From Bacillota bacterium (GTDB lineage Bacteria; Bacillota; UBA4882; UBA8346): a stretch of DNA of 64,000 nt. Below, piece by piece: positions 8,378 to 16,145 of this stretch (positions within the stretch are counted from its first letter, which is position 1; each line of letters begins with the position of its first letter). Below the pieces are notes generated by a model. The model saw only the letters and a list, made by a program, of their open reading frames with translations, was not told where the DNA came from and made no database searches. A program made the translations under genes and the position numbers. The DNA lies in the NCBI GenBank assembly GCA_023402395.1, contig JAEYGI010000063.1:22824-86823 (forward strand), given 5' to 3'.

Positions 8378-9657
8378 AAGTGGCTTTTCACACGTTGGGT
8401 TGCAAGGTGAATCAGAACGATTCATCCAATCTGATGATTCTGTTTCGCGAACGCGGCTATGAAATCGTTCCTTTTGACGCCACGGCCGACGTTTATGTGA
8501 TCAACACCTGCGCCGTCACTCAAGTGGGGGAACGAAAGTCCCGGCAGATGATTCGGAAAGCCATCGGAGCCAATCCCGAAGCTGTGATCGCGGTCACTGG
8601 ATGTTATGCGCAAACCGCTCCTCAGGAATTGGCCGGAATCCCCGGCATCAATTTGGTAATCGGAATGGCGGACCGCCACCGGATTGTCGAGTTGGTGGAA
8701 GAATTTCGGCAAACGCACCGGAATATGGTGCGGGTCGCTTCGACCGCCGAGTTAACCGCCTGGCAGGATCTGCCCGTCGGAGCGGTGGGGGATCGGACCC
8801 GGGTCACCTTAAAAATCGAGGAAGGTTGCGATCAATTCTGTTCTTATTGCATCGTTCCCTACGCTCGGGGCCGGGTTCGCAGCATGCCTCCGGACCAGGT
8901 CGTGGAGAAAATGCGGGTTTTAGCGGAGCAGGGATACCGAGAGGTTGTATTGACCGGAATTCATCTCGGGTCCTATGGCAAGGATCTCAATCATACGCTG
9001 AATCAATTGTTGCGGGAGATTTTGAAAGTGCCGGGGAATTTCCGGATTCGGCTCGGTTCCATCGATCCTCATGAAATTGACGGAGATCTCATTGATACTA
9101 TCGTCAACCAGCGACGCATTTGTCAATTTCTACATATTCCGCTTCAAAGCGGCAGTTCTCGGATTTTGCAATTGATGAACCGACATTATACTTGCGAGGA
9201 GTACACCGGGTTATTGAGGGCTCTGCGGGAGAAAAATCCATTGATAGCGATTGGGACGGACTTGATCGTCGGGTTTCCTGGTGAAACGGAGCACGATTTT
9301 GATGAAATTGCAAATTATGTTCGGGATCAGGCCTTCAGCCGGATTCATGTATTTCGCTATTCGCCGCGGAAAGGTACTCCGGCTTTCCAAATGCCGGGGC
9401 GGGTTCCTGCTTCGGAACAGGAGATTCGCAGCCACAGGATCCAGGAGATCGGGAACCGATCGGCCGCCGAATTCGCCCGAAAATTCATCGGACGCACGGT
9501 GGAAGTATTATTTGAAGAACGGGAAGAAACACAATGGCACGGTTTGTCCGGAGAATATCTCCGGGTTAACGTGGAATCGAAATCGAATCTTAAGAATAAA
9601 CTCATTCTGGTGAAGATCGTCGGAGCCGAGGCGGGCATATTGCACGGAATTTGTTAA
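8374..9657 (+). CDS. mtaB: tRNA t6A37 methylthiotransferase MtaB (radical SAM)
   Basis: MtaB converts t6A to ms2t6A at position 37 of ANN-decoding tRNAs. The N-terminal UPF0004 domain begins VAFHTLGCKVNQNDS, the form typical of MtaB rather than MiaB or RimO, with further cluster cysteines in INTCAV and VTGCYAQ. The radical SAM cluster motif is GCDQFCSYC, followed by ARGRVRS, LHIPLQSGS and IVGFPGETEHDF. A short C-terminal TRAM-like domain closes the 427-aa protein. The ATG at 8374 overlaps the previous stop and has GAGG 10 nt upstream; a longer in-frame reading to 8254 lies inside the preceding gene. Confidence 0.95.
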   Translation: MKVAFHTLGCKVNQNDSSNLMILFRERGYEIVPFDATADVYVINTCAVTQVGERKSRQMIRKAIGANPEAVIAVTGCYAQTAPQELAGIPGINLVIGMADRHRIVELVEEFRQTHRNMVRVASTAELTAWQDLPVGAVGDRTRVTLKIEEGCDQFCSYCIVPYARGRVRSMPPDQVVEKMRVLAEQGYREVVLTGIHLGSYGKDLNHTLNQLLREILKVPGNFRIRLGSIDPHEIDGDLIDTIVNQRRICQFLHIPLQSGSSRILQLMNRHYTCEEYTGLLRALREKNPLIAIGTDLIVGFPGETEHDFDEIANYVRDQAFSRIHVFRYSPRKGTPAFQMPGRVPASEQEIRSHRIQEIGNRSAAEFARKFIGRTVEVLFEEREETQWHGLSGEYLRVNVESKSNLKNKLILVKIVGAEAGILHGIC

Positions 9658-9852
9658 AAGCATGGCGCTGAACACGGCCGCGTGCCCGTAGCGGGGCAGT
9701 CATACCAGAAACGGGGATGAAGTTGGTCTTTAGCTATTTTTCGGCAGCTCTACGGGAGCGATAAATTTATTGCCTGTCGCTAAACTTTATTCGAATCGCA
9801 GCAGGAATTTATTTAGAGATGTCGAAAATTATTCAATAAAGGAGAGATCTGA

Positions 9853-10197
9853 GTGTCCGATTGTATCTTCTGCCGGATTGTTCGTGGTGAAATACCCAGC
9901 CAGAAAGTGTATGAAAACGAACAGATCATCATCTTCAAAGATATTAATCCGGTAGCTCCTACTCATCTTTTAGCGATTCCCAAACAACACATCGACAATA
10001 TTTGTGATCCGAAACTGATCGAGTCCAGTTTGACCACCAGTCTGTTCGAAGGAGTTCAGTCCGCCGTGGCGGAGTTGGGCTTGAAAGCGGACGGGTTTCG
10101 GGTGGTGGTCAACTTTGGCCGGGATGCCGGAGAAGCGGTGCCGCATCTACACTTTCACATTATTGCCGGCCGGCCGTTGGGTTGGCCTCCCGGTTAA
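9853..10197 (+). CDS. HIT-family nucleotide-binding hydrolase
   Basis: A 114-aa histidine-triad protein of the HinT/PKCI type: CIFCRIVRGEIPSQKVYE at the start with the zinc-type C-x2-C, FKDINPVAPTHLLAIPKQH in the middle, and the catalytic triad HLHFHII at residues 99-105. Such proteins hydrolyse purine phosphoramidates and adenylylated small molecules. GTG 9853 follows AGGAGA by about 8 nt. It sits directly before rpsU, a gene order common in Firmicutes. The 195-nt gap before it shows no gene. Confidence 0.93.
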   Translation: MSDCIFCRIVRGEIPSQKVYENEQIIIFKDINPVAPTHLLAIPKQHIDNICDPKLIESSLTTSLFEGVQSAVAELGLKADGFRVVVNFGRDAGEAVPHLHFHIIAGRPLGWPPG

Positions 10198-10201
10198 GCG
10201 A

Positions 10202-10231
10202 TTGACATTTATGGGTTTAATGTAGTAAAAT
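10202..10231 (+). promoter_or_regulatory. Probable sigma-A promoter of rpsU
   Basis: TTGACA at 10202-10207 and TAAAAT at 10226-10231 with an 18-nt spacer and a TG before the -10. A second TATAAT lies at 10234. It is placed to drive rpsU on its own. Confidence 0.6.
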
Positions 10232-10261
10232 AATATAATGTAATTTTGTTTTCGAACCGGG

Positions 10262-10295
10262 CACTGCTAACGGGTCATGGGGTAGGAAAGCAGTG
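10262..10295 (+). promoter_or_regulatory. Leader hairpin upstream of rpsU
   Basis: CACTGCT at 10262-10268 pairs with AGCAGTG at 10289-10295, just before the GAGGGGAGGG ribosome site. This could be a translational control element for S21, but no known leader family was recognised. Confidence 0.4.
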
Positions 10296-10310
10296 AGGGG
10301 AGGGAAATAG

Positions 10311-10490
10311 GTGGCCACCGAGATTAAGATCGGTAAGAACGAGACATTGGACAGCGCATTACGCCGTTTTAAGCGGGAATGTCAAGTTTCCGGCATATTA
10401 GCGGAAGTTCGCAAACGCGAGCATTACGAAAAGCCAAGCGTCAGAAGAAAGAAAAAATCTGAAGCAGCCAGAAAACGCAAGTTTAAATAA
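10311..10490 (+). CDS. rpsU: 30S ribosomal protein S21 (bS21)
   Basis: A 59-aa basic protein starting at GTG 10311 behind a strong GAGGGGAGGG site. The sequence begins ATEIKIGKNETLDSALRRFK and contains the CQVSGILAEVRKREHYEKPS segment and a lysine/arginine-rich C-terminus (RRKKKSEAARKRKFK), all diagnostic of bS21. S21 helps base-pair the mRNA start region with 16S rRNA on the small subunit. A terminator begins at its stop codon. In many Firmicutes yqeY follows; here a repeat tract and a DUF5665 gene follow instead. Confidence 0.95.
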   Translation: MATEIKIGKNETLDSALRRFKRECQVSGILAEVRKREHYEKPSVRRKKKSEAARKRKFK

Positions 10491-10512
10491 CCCGTCTAGC
10501 GACGGGTTTTTA
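10489..10512 (+). terminator. Rho-independent terminator of rpsU
   Basis: AACCCGTC pairs with GACGGGTT around a TAGC loop and is followed by TTTTAT. The stem overlaps the rpsU stop codon. Confidence 0.9.
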
Positions 10513-10539
10513 TCTTCTCCAAGCCCGCCTTAACTGGGC

Positions 10540-11064
10540 GCCTTCGCTCCAACTGAAGCAACTCCCGCGGCATCTGTAGCAACACTTTTTCCATTTGAAG
10601 CAAGGGTTGCTCCAACTGATCCAACTCCCGGATCATCTGGAGCGAGTCTGCCCCCAACTGAAGGAACACTTTTTCCATCTGGAGCGGCCCTTCCCCCATT
10701 TGAAGGAACTTTTCCTTCAAATGAAGATCTAATATTTCGTTCTGGAGAAACTCTTCCTTCAAATGAAGCTCCAACATTTCCATTTGAAGGAACATTTCCT
10801 TCAAATGATCCTCCAATATTTCCATCTGAAGAAACAATTCCTTCAAATGAAGATCTAATATTCCCATCTGAAGGAACATCTGCTTCAAATATGAATCCAG
10901 CATTTCCATTTGGAGCAACCGTCGCTCCAAATGAAACTCCACTATTTCGACTGGAAGCGGCACTTGCTTCACTTGAAGCGGTCCTTCCCTCAACTGGGGC
11001 GGCCCGTGCTCCTTTTGCAGCGATTGACGCTGCAATTGAAGCGTCCTTTGCCCCAGTTACTGTT
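10540..11064 (+). repeat. Tract of 25 diverged 21-bp units (phased minisatellite-like array)
   Basis: From 10540 to 11064 the sequence can be cut into 25 consecutive 21-bp units with no insertion or deletion, although individual units differ widely. The plus-strand pattern is roughly ACA CTT CCT CCA TTT GAA GGA, and neighbouring units often alternate in pairs to give a 42-bp higher-order unit in the middle (10708-10960). Long open frames exist on both strands because the unit is seven codons: the plus strand stays open from 10534 to 11259, and two minus-strand frames give a leucine-rich heptad peptide (pattern FLQMEML-ELHLKEE) and an S/G/N-rich one. No convincing ribosome site precedes any of them, so I do not call a gene. 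Confidence 0.85.
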
Positions 11065-11197
11065 AAAATCAAAAGAAACTCTGATAGTTTTTTGCCAAGG
11101 GAGGCACCCTATTTAAAACCACAAGACTCAAATTTTTCAGGTTGCGCTCCCGTGTCCCCAAAGGCCTTCGCGCGGGTTTTCATTATGGATAGGAGGA

Positions 11198-11506
11198 GTG
11201 ATCGCCTTCATCAATCGTCGTCAAGTGGCGGCATTATACCGCAAAATGCTTCGTGTTGAGCAAAAGCTGGAAAAGGCGAATCTGGCCGAATTTATGCAGT
11301 TGATTCAAAATCCGGCGCGGCTGATCTTTTTGAACTTTCTTTCCGGCCTGGCCCGCGGCTTTGGGATCGCTATCGGGCTGACCATCATCGCCAGCATCTT
11401 TTTGGTTTTGCTGACCCGGTTGGCCAGTTTAAACCTGCCCGTCATCGGGAAATATATCGCTGAATTGGTGCGAATCGTTAATCAGCAGTTGCGGCTGTAT
11501 TCCTAA
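11198..11506 (+). CDS. DUF5665 family membrane protein
   Basis: A 102-aa protein with the DUF5665 pattern: an N-terminal helix (RKMLRVEQKLEKANLAEFMQLIQNPARLIFLNFLSGLARGFG) followed by a hydrophobic segment (IAIGLTIIASIFLVLLTRLASL) and a short amphipathic tail (PVIGKYIAELVRIVNQQL). Function unknown; such proteins are frequent in clostridia-like Firmicutes. GTG 11198 is only 1 nt behind AGGAGG (11191-11196), which is tight, so GTG 11225 or ATG 11246 are possible alternative starts. It has no obvious operon partner. Confidence 0.78.
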   Translation: MIAFINRRQVAALYRKMLRVEQKLEKANLAEFMQLIQNPARLIFLNFLSGLARGFGIAIGLTIIASIFLVLLTRLASLNLPVIGKYIAELVRIVNQQLRLYS

Positions 11507-11599
11507 GATTCAATTCAAGCCGAAGCCGTTTCGTGGCCCAGGACGAGAAGCGGAGTCGGCTTCAATCCCACTCAAACAGGAAACCGGAAAGGGGTAGCG

Positions 11600-12265
11600 A
11601 TGATGGATTATCGAAAATTGAATGAATTCCGGGACAGGCTAAAGGCGGAGCATGACCGGATTGAGGCCGAGCTTGACGAATCACGCCGCTTTCAAATGGA
11701 TTACGCCCAGACCGACGCCATTGGGGAACTTTCTTCCTATGACAACCATCCGGCGGATCTGGGCTCGGAAACCTTTGAGCGCGAGAAAGATCTCGCGTTG
11801 TGGAACAATACCCAGGAGATTTACCATCGAATTGAGGAAGCACTGAACCGGATCGATGATGGGACGTATGGACGGTGCGAGCTTTGCGGCCAGGAGATCG
11901 CTATGGACCGTTTGGAAGCGCTTCCGTACACCAGTTTATGTATTGAATGCGCCAAGGAAACGGCGGATCAGTTCATTAACCGGGAACGGCCCGTAGAGGA
12001 AGAGGTGTTGTCACCACCGTTCGGCCGGAGTTTTTTGGATGACACCGATTATGTGGCGACCGACGGGGAGGATGTTTGGCAGTCAGTCGCTAGGTATGGG
12101 ACTTCCGAAAGCCCTTCCGATCTAGGGGGAACTGACTCGTACGAGGATACGTTTTATGATGCGGATGAGGATCAGGGGATTGTGGAACGAGTCGATGGCG
12201 TCATTGATTTTGGGGCTGGAGATGAGATCCCGCCGGATCCCGCCAATCGGGATCAGCTTGATTGA
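11600..12265 (+). CDS. TraR/DksA zinc-finger protein, YteA type
   Basis: A 221-aa protein with an N-terminal coiled coil (about 5-35), an ELSSYDNHPADLGSETFEREKD segment typical of Firmicutes YteA, and a four-Cys zinc finger at residues 93, 96, 114 and 117 (CELCGQEI ... CIECAKE). Downstream is an acidic, poorly conserved tail of about 90 residues. DksA-like proteins bind RNA polymerase or DNA; YteA-type proteins are associated with sporulating Firmicutes but their role is not settled. ATG 11600 and ATG 11603 are equally possible starts. It is a single gene here. Confidence 0.88.
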   Translation: MMDYRKLNEFRDRLKAEHDRIEAELDESRRFQMDYAQTDAIGELSSYDNHPADLGSETFEREKDLALWNNTQEIYHRIEEALNRIDDGTYGRCELCGQEIAMDRLEALPYTSLCIECAKETADQFINRERPVEEEVLSPPFGRSFLDDTDYVATDGEDVWQSVARYGTSESPSDLGGTDSYEDTFYDADEDQGIVERVDGVIDFGAGDEIPPDPANRDQLD

Positions 12266-12431
12266 GCCCGTATTTTGAGTTTTCTACGAAACCAAGGAAA
12301 GATTGAAGCCCCAACGATGCGCTCCGGAAATTTCGAAGCAAATAAAGGGTTTTTGTCAAACACGGCGAATTCAAATGCCATGTGTTAAAGCCCTATGTTC
12401 GACTATAGGCTGGCGGAACTCTTTGAGAAGC

Positions 12432-12508
12432 GACTTTATCACTTGCTTTTTCTGAGCTTTTGTGTATGATCCCGGCCTTCAAGCCGGAATTTATCACAAC
12501 GCTGTTAG
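12432..12508 (+). repeat. REP-like dispersed element, copy A
   Basis: This 77-bp stretch matches the reverse complement of 56851-56918 over most of its length: both contain GACTTTATC-C-TTGCTTT, CTGAGCTTTTGTGTA, CCGGCCTT and TTTATCACAAC in order. The centre CCGGCCTTCAAGCCGG can fold as a hairpin. A possible fragment (GGCCTTCAGCC then TATCACAACGCTTTTA) occurs near 6710-6743. Confidence 0.75.
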
Positions 12509-12519
12509 CACAAAGGGGG

Positions 12520-12546
12520 TAGAGGGTGGGATATGTCCACCCTCTA
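12520..12546 (+). repeat. Perfect 10-bp inverted repeat upstream of lspA
   Basis: TAGAGGGTGG (12520-12529) pairs with CCACCCTCTA (12537-12546) around a 7-nt loop. It is followed by TCTTATCGC, not a clean T run, so it may be a weak terminator or a leader structure rather than a standard terminator. The whole 12266-12645 gap holds only this and the REP-like copy. Confidence 0.6.
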
Positions 12547-12645
12547 TCTTATCGCTGCGTTTCATCAATCAATGAAACCCCGGTTTCGGTTGATCTTGGC
12601 GCTGTTTTTATGATCCGGCGTCAGGCGTCGGAAGGAGAAGGACAA

Positions 12646-13134
12646 TTGTATTGGATGGCGGCTTTGGTTGTCTTCTTACTTGATCAGTCCACCAAGTGGC
12701 TGGTGCAATCGAAGATGACTCCTTTTCAGAGTATCAAGATTAGCGGAGATTGGTTCTTTCTGACCTACGCTAAAAATTATGGCGCGGCCTTCAGCATCAT
12801 GGACGGCTACACATCGGTACTGATTGCCATCTCCGCGATGGTATTTATCCTGGTCTGGATGAACCGCCGCCGCCTATCCGCCTATCCGGGGTTGTTCCGG
12901 TGGGGTTTGGCGATGGGTTTGGGGGGCGCGGCCGGAAATTTGGCGGACCGGGTCCGCCTCGGATATGTGGTCGATTTTTTGGATTTTCATTTTTGGCCCG
13001 TATTTAACCTGGCCGATACCGGGATTGTTATTGGGGTCGGCCTGATTATGGCCGGATTGCTCATCGCTGAATACCGGGGTCGGCCCAAAGACACTGAGCC
13101 GGGTAAAGCCGGACCGGCGGAAGATCGTTTGTAG
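12646..13134 (+). CDS. lspA: Lipoprotein signal peptidase II (LspA)
   Basis: LspA cleaves signal peptides of diacylated prolipoproteins in the inner membrane. The 162-aa protein has four membrane segments and the two catalytic aspartates: D101 in GNLADRVR and D124 in FNLADTGI. The early LLDQSTKWLV and TYAKNYGAAFS segments also match the family. TTG 12646 was chosen because AAGGAGA lies 8 nt upstream and the protein then begins right at the first membrane helix; an in-frame reading from 12526 would add an unlikely 40-residue tail and lacks a ribosome site. lgt follows 30 nt later, a pairing that makes functional sense. Confidence 0.93.
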   Translation: MYWMAALVVFLLDQSTKWLVQSKMTPFQSIKISGDWFFLTYAKNYGAAFSIMDGYTSVLIAISAMVFILVWMNRRRLSAYPGLFRWGLAMGLGGAAGNLADRVRLGYVVDFLDFHFWPVFNLADTGIVIGVGLIMAGLLIAEYRGRPKDTEPGKAGPAEDRL

Positions 13135-13164
13135 AGCATTTGTATTTGTAAAGGGGGAGCAAAG

Positions 13165-13944
13165 ATGAGGCCGGTTTTATTTGAGCTTTTCGGCTGGCCG
13201 GTTCATTCCTACGGATTATTGCTGGCTGTCGCTTTCATCGTTGGGATTACCGGAGTCGGCCGCGCCGCCCGGCGCTTGAACATTCGCTTTGATACCATCG
13301 TGGATCTCGGGATCTGGGTTTTGATCGGGGCAGTGGCCGGTTCCCGCCTGGCGTACGTAATTACGGAATATCACTACTACCTGCGGGCACCGTTGGAAAT
13401 CTTCCGGATAGACTCGGGTGGGTTGGCTTTCCACGGCGGCTTGATCGGCGGATTCTTGGCCGGGTTTTGGTTCGTGAAGCGCCAAAAGATTTTCCCATGG
13501 ACCCTGGCCGATCTGGTGGCTCCCTTTATCGCGCTCGGATACGCGATCGTCCGGATCGGTTGCCTGCTCAACGGTTGTTGTTACGGCAAGATCAGTGCAT
13601 TGCCATGGGCTATTCAGTGCGCCGCGGGAGATGCCGCGTTGCGGCATCCGACCCAGCTCTACTCCATGGCGGGGAGTCTGCTGTTGTTCGCGATTTTATG
13701 GGCCAACCGGAATCACCGTCAGTTTCCCGGTTTTTTGTTCTTATTGTATGTCGGTCTTTATTCAATTCTTCGATTCGTGGTCGAGTTTTTCCGGGTAGGA
13801 CCGATGGTCGGGCCCTGGCTCAGCTTGGCGCAGGTGGTTTGCATCACTTTGGCTGGCCTTGCGTTCGGAACCATCTATTATCTGCAACGGCGCTTCCGGC
13901 GGAAGGGATTGGGAGCTGATGCCATCACTGACCTTAACCGTTGA
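13165..13944 (+). CDS. lgt: Prolipoprotein diacylglyceryl transferase (Lgt)
   Basis: Lgt attaches diacylglycerol to the lipobox cysteine, the step before LspA acts. The 259-aa multi-pass protein has the HSYG motif near the start (VHSYGLLLAVAF), the signature GGLAFHGGLIGGFLAG, RIGCLLNGCCYG and HPTQLYSMAGSL, in the family order. Start ATG 13165 follows AAAGGGGGAGCAAAG. Its 3' end overlaps the next gene by 26 bp. With lspA it forms a small lipoprotein-maturation operon. Confidence 0.95.
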   Translation: MRPVLFELFGWPVHSYGLLLAVAFIVGITGVGRAARRLNIRFDTIVDLGIWVLIGAVAGSRLAYVITEYHYYLRAPLEIFRIDSGGLAFHGGLIGGFLAGFWFVKRQKIFPWTLADLVAPFIALGYAIVRIGCLLNGCCYGKISALPWAIQCAAGDAALRHPTQLYSMAGSLLLFAILWANRNHRQFPGFLFLLYVGLYSILRFVVEFFRVGPMVGPWLSLAQVVCITLAGLAFGTIYYLQRRFRRKGLGADAITDLNR

Positions 13945-14881
13945 GGTTTCGGCCGCTGGCCAGCGATTGGACGTTTTTATGGCGGAAACCAAAGTCTGGC
14001 CCTCACGGTCGTTTGTTCAAAAGTTAATTGAAGCCGGGAATGTCTCCTGCAAAGATAAAGTTCTCAAAGCCAGTTACCGGACTGAACCCGGCGATATTCT
14101 GGAAGTTCACTGGGAAGATCCCCAGCCGCTGCTGGTTGAGCCGGAGACCATTCCGCTGGAGATTCATTATGAGGATCAGGATTTGATTGTGATCAATAAG
14201 CCCAGAGGAATGGTGGTGCATCCAGCGGCCGGTAATTATCAAGGTACGCTGGTGAATGCCGTTTTGGCCCATTGCCCCGACTTGTCGGGCATCGGCGGGG
14301 TGATCCGGCCGGGAATCGTGCATCGGCTCGACAAAGATACCTCCGGGCTTTTGGTCGTAGCCAAAAACGATCACAGCCATCTGGCGTTGGCACATCAGAT
14401 CAAACAGCGCCTGATGAAACGGGTTTACCTGGCGCTCGTTCACGGCGCTCCCGCGGCAAGCGGCCGGATCGAAGCTCCGATCGGACGGCATCCGGTAGAA
14501 CGCAAAAAAATGGCGGTCGTCCCTACCGGCCGGCCGGCAGCCACCAATTACCGGGTGTTGGAGTTTATCGGCCAATACAGTTATCTGGAAGTGAAGCTCG
14601 AATCGGGCCGGACCCATCAAATCCGGGTCCATTTCAGCCACTTCGGATATCCGCTGGTGGGTGATGCGGTATACGGATGGCGGCGGGATCCGGTTCCTAT
14701 CGTTGGGCAGGCCCTTCATGCCGCGCTGTTGGGTTTTACTCATCCCCGGACCGGTGAGGCCATGGAATTTTATTGCGAACCTCCGGAAGCGATGGGGCGA
14801 GCCCTTGACTGGTGCCACAAAAATGAGAGAGAGGCGGCCTTGCGAAGCGCGCCTCCCGGAGAGGTTAGGATTGACGAATAG
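13919..14881 (+). CDS. RluA-family 23S rRNA pseudouridine synthase (RluD-like)
   Basis: Residues about 15-65 form an S4 RNA-binding domain (GQRLDVFMAETKVWPSRSFVQKLIEAGNV). The catalytic domain has the RluA signature HRLDKDTSGLLVVAKN with catalytic Asp138, then GRTHQIRVHFSHFGYPLVGD and ALHAALLGFTHPRTGE. At 320 aa it matches the RluD/YlyB group that modifies 23S rRNA. The start inside the lgt end follows GGGAG and makes translation coupling likely. ylyB follows lspA in Bacillus, so the neighbourhood is as expected. Exact target uridines cannot be read from the sequence. Confidence 0.92.
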   Translation: MPSLTLTVEVSAAGQRLDVFMAETKVWPSRSFVQKLIEAGNVSCKDKVLKASYRTEPGDILEVHWEDPQPLLVEPETIPLEIHYEDQDLIVINKPRGMVVHPAAGNYQGTLVNAVLAHCPDLSGIGGVIRPGIVHRLDKDTSGLLVVAKNDHSHLALAHQIKQRLMKRVYLALVHGAPAASGRIEAPIGRHPVERKKMAVVPTGRPAATNYRVLEFIGQYSYLEVKLESGRTHQIRVHFSHFGYPLVGDAVYGWRRDPVPIVGQALHAALLGFTHPRTGEAMEFYCEPPEAMGRALDWCHKNEREAALRSAPPGEVRIDE

Positions 14882-15035
14882 TGGGGCGGGCCATATCCAA
14901 AAGCCCCAGGACGACATGGGCCAACCCAAACCCCAATATTCCAACACCCCATTTCTTTTTCAGCATAGCGGCCCCCAATCCGGAAACCGCCGTACCAACA
15001 CCAGCCACAACCAGACCAGTAGTGGATGCTTTCAT
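14865..15035 (-). CDS. Small hydrophobic membrane protein (56 aa), antisense overlap with the pseudouridine synthase
   Basis: On the minus strand an AAGGAGGGATCTA ribosome site precedes ATG at 15035. The 56-residue product starts MKASTTGLVVAGVGTAVSGL and consists of two glycine-rich hydrophobic stretches separated by MLKKKWG, then ARPTIRQS. This looks like a two-helix membrane hairpin. The last 17 nt overlap the 3' end of the convergent pseudouridine synthase gene. Family not recognised. The strong ribosome site and sensible hydrophobicity support a real small gene. Confidence 0.65.
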   Translation of the reverse strand: MKASTTGLVVAGVGTAVSGLGAAMLKKKWGVGILGFGLAHVVLGLLDMARPTIRQS

Positions 15036-15133
15036 TAGATCCCTCCTTGAGCTTAGCATCCCCGGACATTCAAAGAGTCTTGATAACAATTTCTTCCGGT
15101 TTTAACGTCTATTTCGCATCAAAGGGTTTTTTA

Positions 15134-15163
15134 TTGACGAAACCGGCGGATTCATGATATACT
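15134..15163 (+). promoter_or_regulatory. Sigma-A-type promoter for infC-rpmI-rplT
   Basis: TTGACG at 15134-15139 and TATACT at 15158-15163 with an 18-nt spacer, about 150 nt upstream of infC. Confidence 0.72.
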
Positions 15164-15169
15164 TTCATT

Positions 15170-15282
15170 ATTCAAGTAGAAGCCATCCGCTTCTCACCCA
15201 ATGACGGTTTTAGTTGGTTGGGTCCATAAAAAGTCGAAGATTGATTGACTTTGCAGGCGGGTGGAGTATACCCGTTTTTTTT
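15170..15282 (+). promoter_or_regulatory. Probable L20-type autoregulatory leader of the IF3 operon
   Basis: Between promoter and infC lie a hairpin AGAAG-CCATC-CGCTTCT, a longer pairing ACCCAA with TTGGGT, and finally a terminator (CGGGT 15258-15262 with ACCCG 15270-15274, then eight T). A terminator placed ahead of the start is the arrangement known for Firmicutes infC-rpmI-rplT, where L20 binding causes premature termination. Assignment to the L20 leader is by position and structure, not by covariance search. Confidence 0.6.
15257..15282 (+). terminator. Attenuator terminator in the infC leader
   Basis: GCGGGT-GGAGT-ATACCCG stem followed by TTTTTTTT at 15275-15282, 13 nt before the infC ribosome site. 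Its position before the gene means it acts as a conditional terminator. Confidence 0.75.
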
Positions 15283-15309
15283 ATTGTAGTTTTTGGGAGG
15301 TGTTGGCTG

Positions 15310-15822
15310 ATTAGTAACGAGTTGCGAATTAATGAGGAGATCCGCGCCAAAGAAATCCGGGTGGTAAGTTCCGAAGGGGAACAGTTAGGCATCATGTCGG
15401 TTCGGGATGCATTGCGAATCGCGCAGGAAAAAGAGCTGGATCTGGTGGAAGTCGCCCCAACCGCGAGACCTCCGGTATGCCGGATCATGGATTACGGAAA
15501 GTACCGTTACGAACAGAGCAAACGGGAACGGGAAGCCCGTAAGAAACAACGAATCATCGAGATCAAAGAAATTCGGATGACGCCGAAGATCGAGGAACAT
15601 GACTTTCAAGTGAAGATTAAGGCCGCTCAGAAGTTTCTCAAGGATGGAGACAAGGTCAAAGCGATGATTCGCTTCCGGGGCCGTGAAATTGTCCATGCCG
15701 AATTGGGAAAAAATCTCTTACTGCAACTCTTCGAAAGCGTCCGGGACAGTGCCGTGATGGAGCGCGAGCCCAAGATCGAAGGTAAGAATATGATTATGAT
15801 TCTTGCCAGTAAAGCGGAGTAA
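15310..15822 (+). CDS. infC: Translation initiation factor IF-3, ATT start codon
   Basis: IF3 binds the 30S subunit and checks start-codon choice. The 170-aa protein starts (M)ISNELRINEEIRAKEIRVV and contains the linker KREREARKKQRIIEIKEIRM and the C-terminal domain MTPKIEEHDFQVKIKAAQKFL ending IMILASKAE. GGGAGG at 15295-15300 places the start at ATT 15310; the only other nearby in-frame option is CTG 15307, and a reading from 15214 crosses the attenuator. A rare AUU start is a known IF3 autoregulation device in E. coli and many bacteria. It heads the infC-rpmI-rplT operon. Confidence 0.94.
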   Translation: MSNELRINEEIRAKEIRVVSSEGEQLGIMSVRDALRIAQEKELDLVEVAPTARPPVCRIMDYGKYRYEQSKREREARKKQRIIEIKEIRMTPKIEEHDFQVKIKAAQKFLKDGDKVKAMIRFRGREIVHAELGKNLLLQLFESVRDSAVMEREPKIEGKNMIMILASKAE

Positions 15823-15926
15823 TCATACGTTGCGGCTTTCGCCGTCATCACACAGCGTAAAATAAATCAAGCCAATCTGAGGCGATAAACGTCGCTAGCA
15901 TTACCAAATAGAGAGGAGTTTACCAG

Positions 15927-16121
15927 ATGCCGAAAATGAAGACCCATCGTGGAGCGGCCAAGCGTTTCAAGGTAACCGGAAGCGGTAAAATTACAAAGAA
16001 TAATGCGTTTAAACGTCATTTGTTGGAGTCGAAGACCTCCAAGCGCAAACGGGGTCTGCGAAAAGCCGAAGTCATCAGTTCCGGGGACGAACGAAGAGTC
16101 AAGCGGATGTTGGGTTTATAA
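15927..16121 (+). CDS. rpmI: 50S ribosomal protein L35 (bL35)
   Basis: A 64-aa basic protein beginning PKMKTHRGAAKRFKVTGSGK and continuing HLLESKTSKRKRGLRKAEVI, the normal bL35 length and pattern. It assembles into the large ribosomal subunit. GAGAGGAG precedes the ATG. It lies between infC and rplT, the conserved order for this operon. Confidence 0.97.
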   Translation: MPKMKTHRGAAKRFKVTGSGKITKNNAFKRHLLESKTSKRKRGLRKAEVISSGDERRVKRMLGL

Positions 16122-16145
16122 GAAATTAAGTAAGGGGAGATATTT

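Noticed and set aside
10496..11035. Minus-strand 179-codon frame with leucine heptads and a second 180-codon frame at 10530-11072
   Set aside because: Both are consequences of a stop-free 21-bp repeat; TTG-type or internal starts without a ribosome site, and several other frames are equally open.
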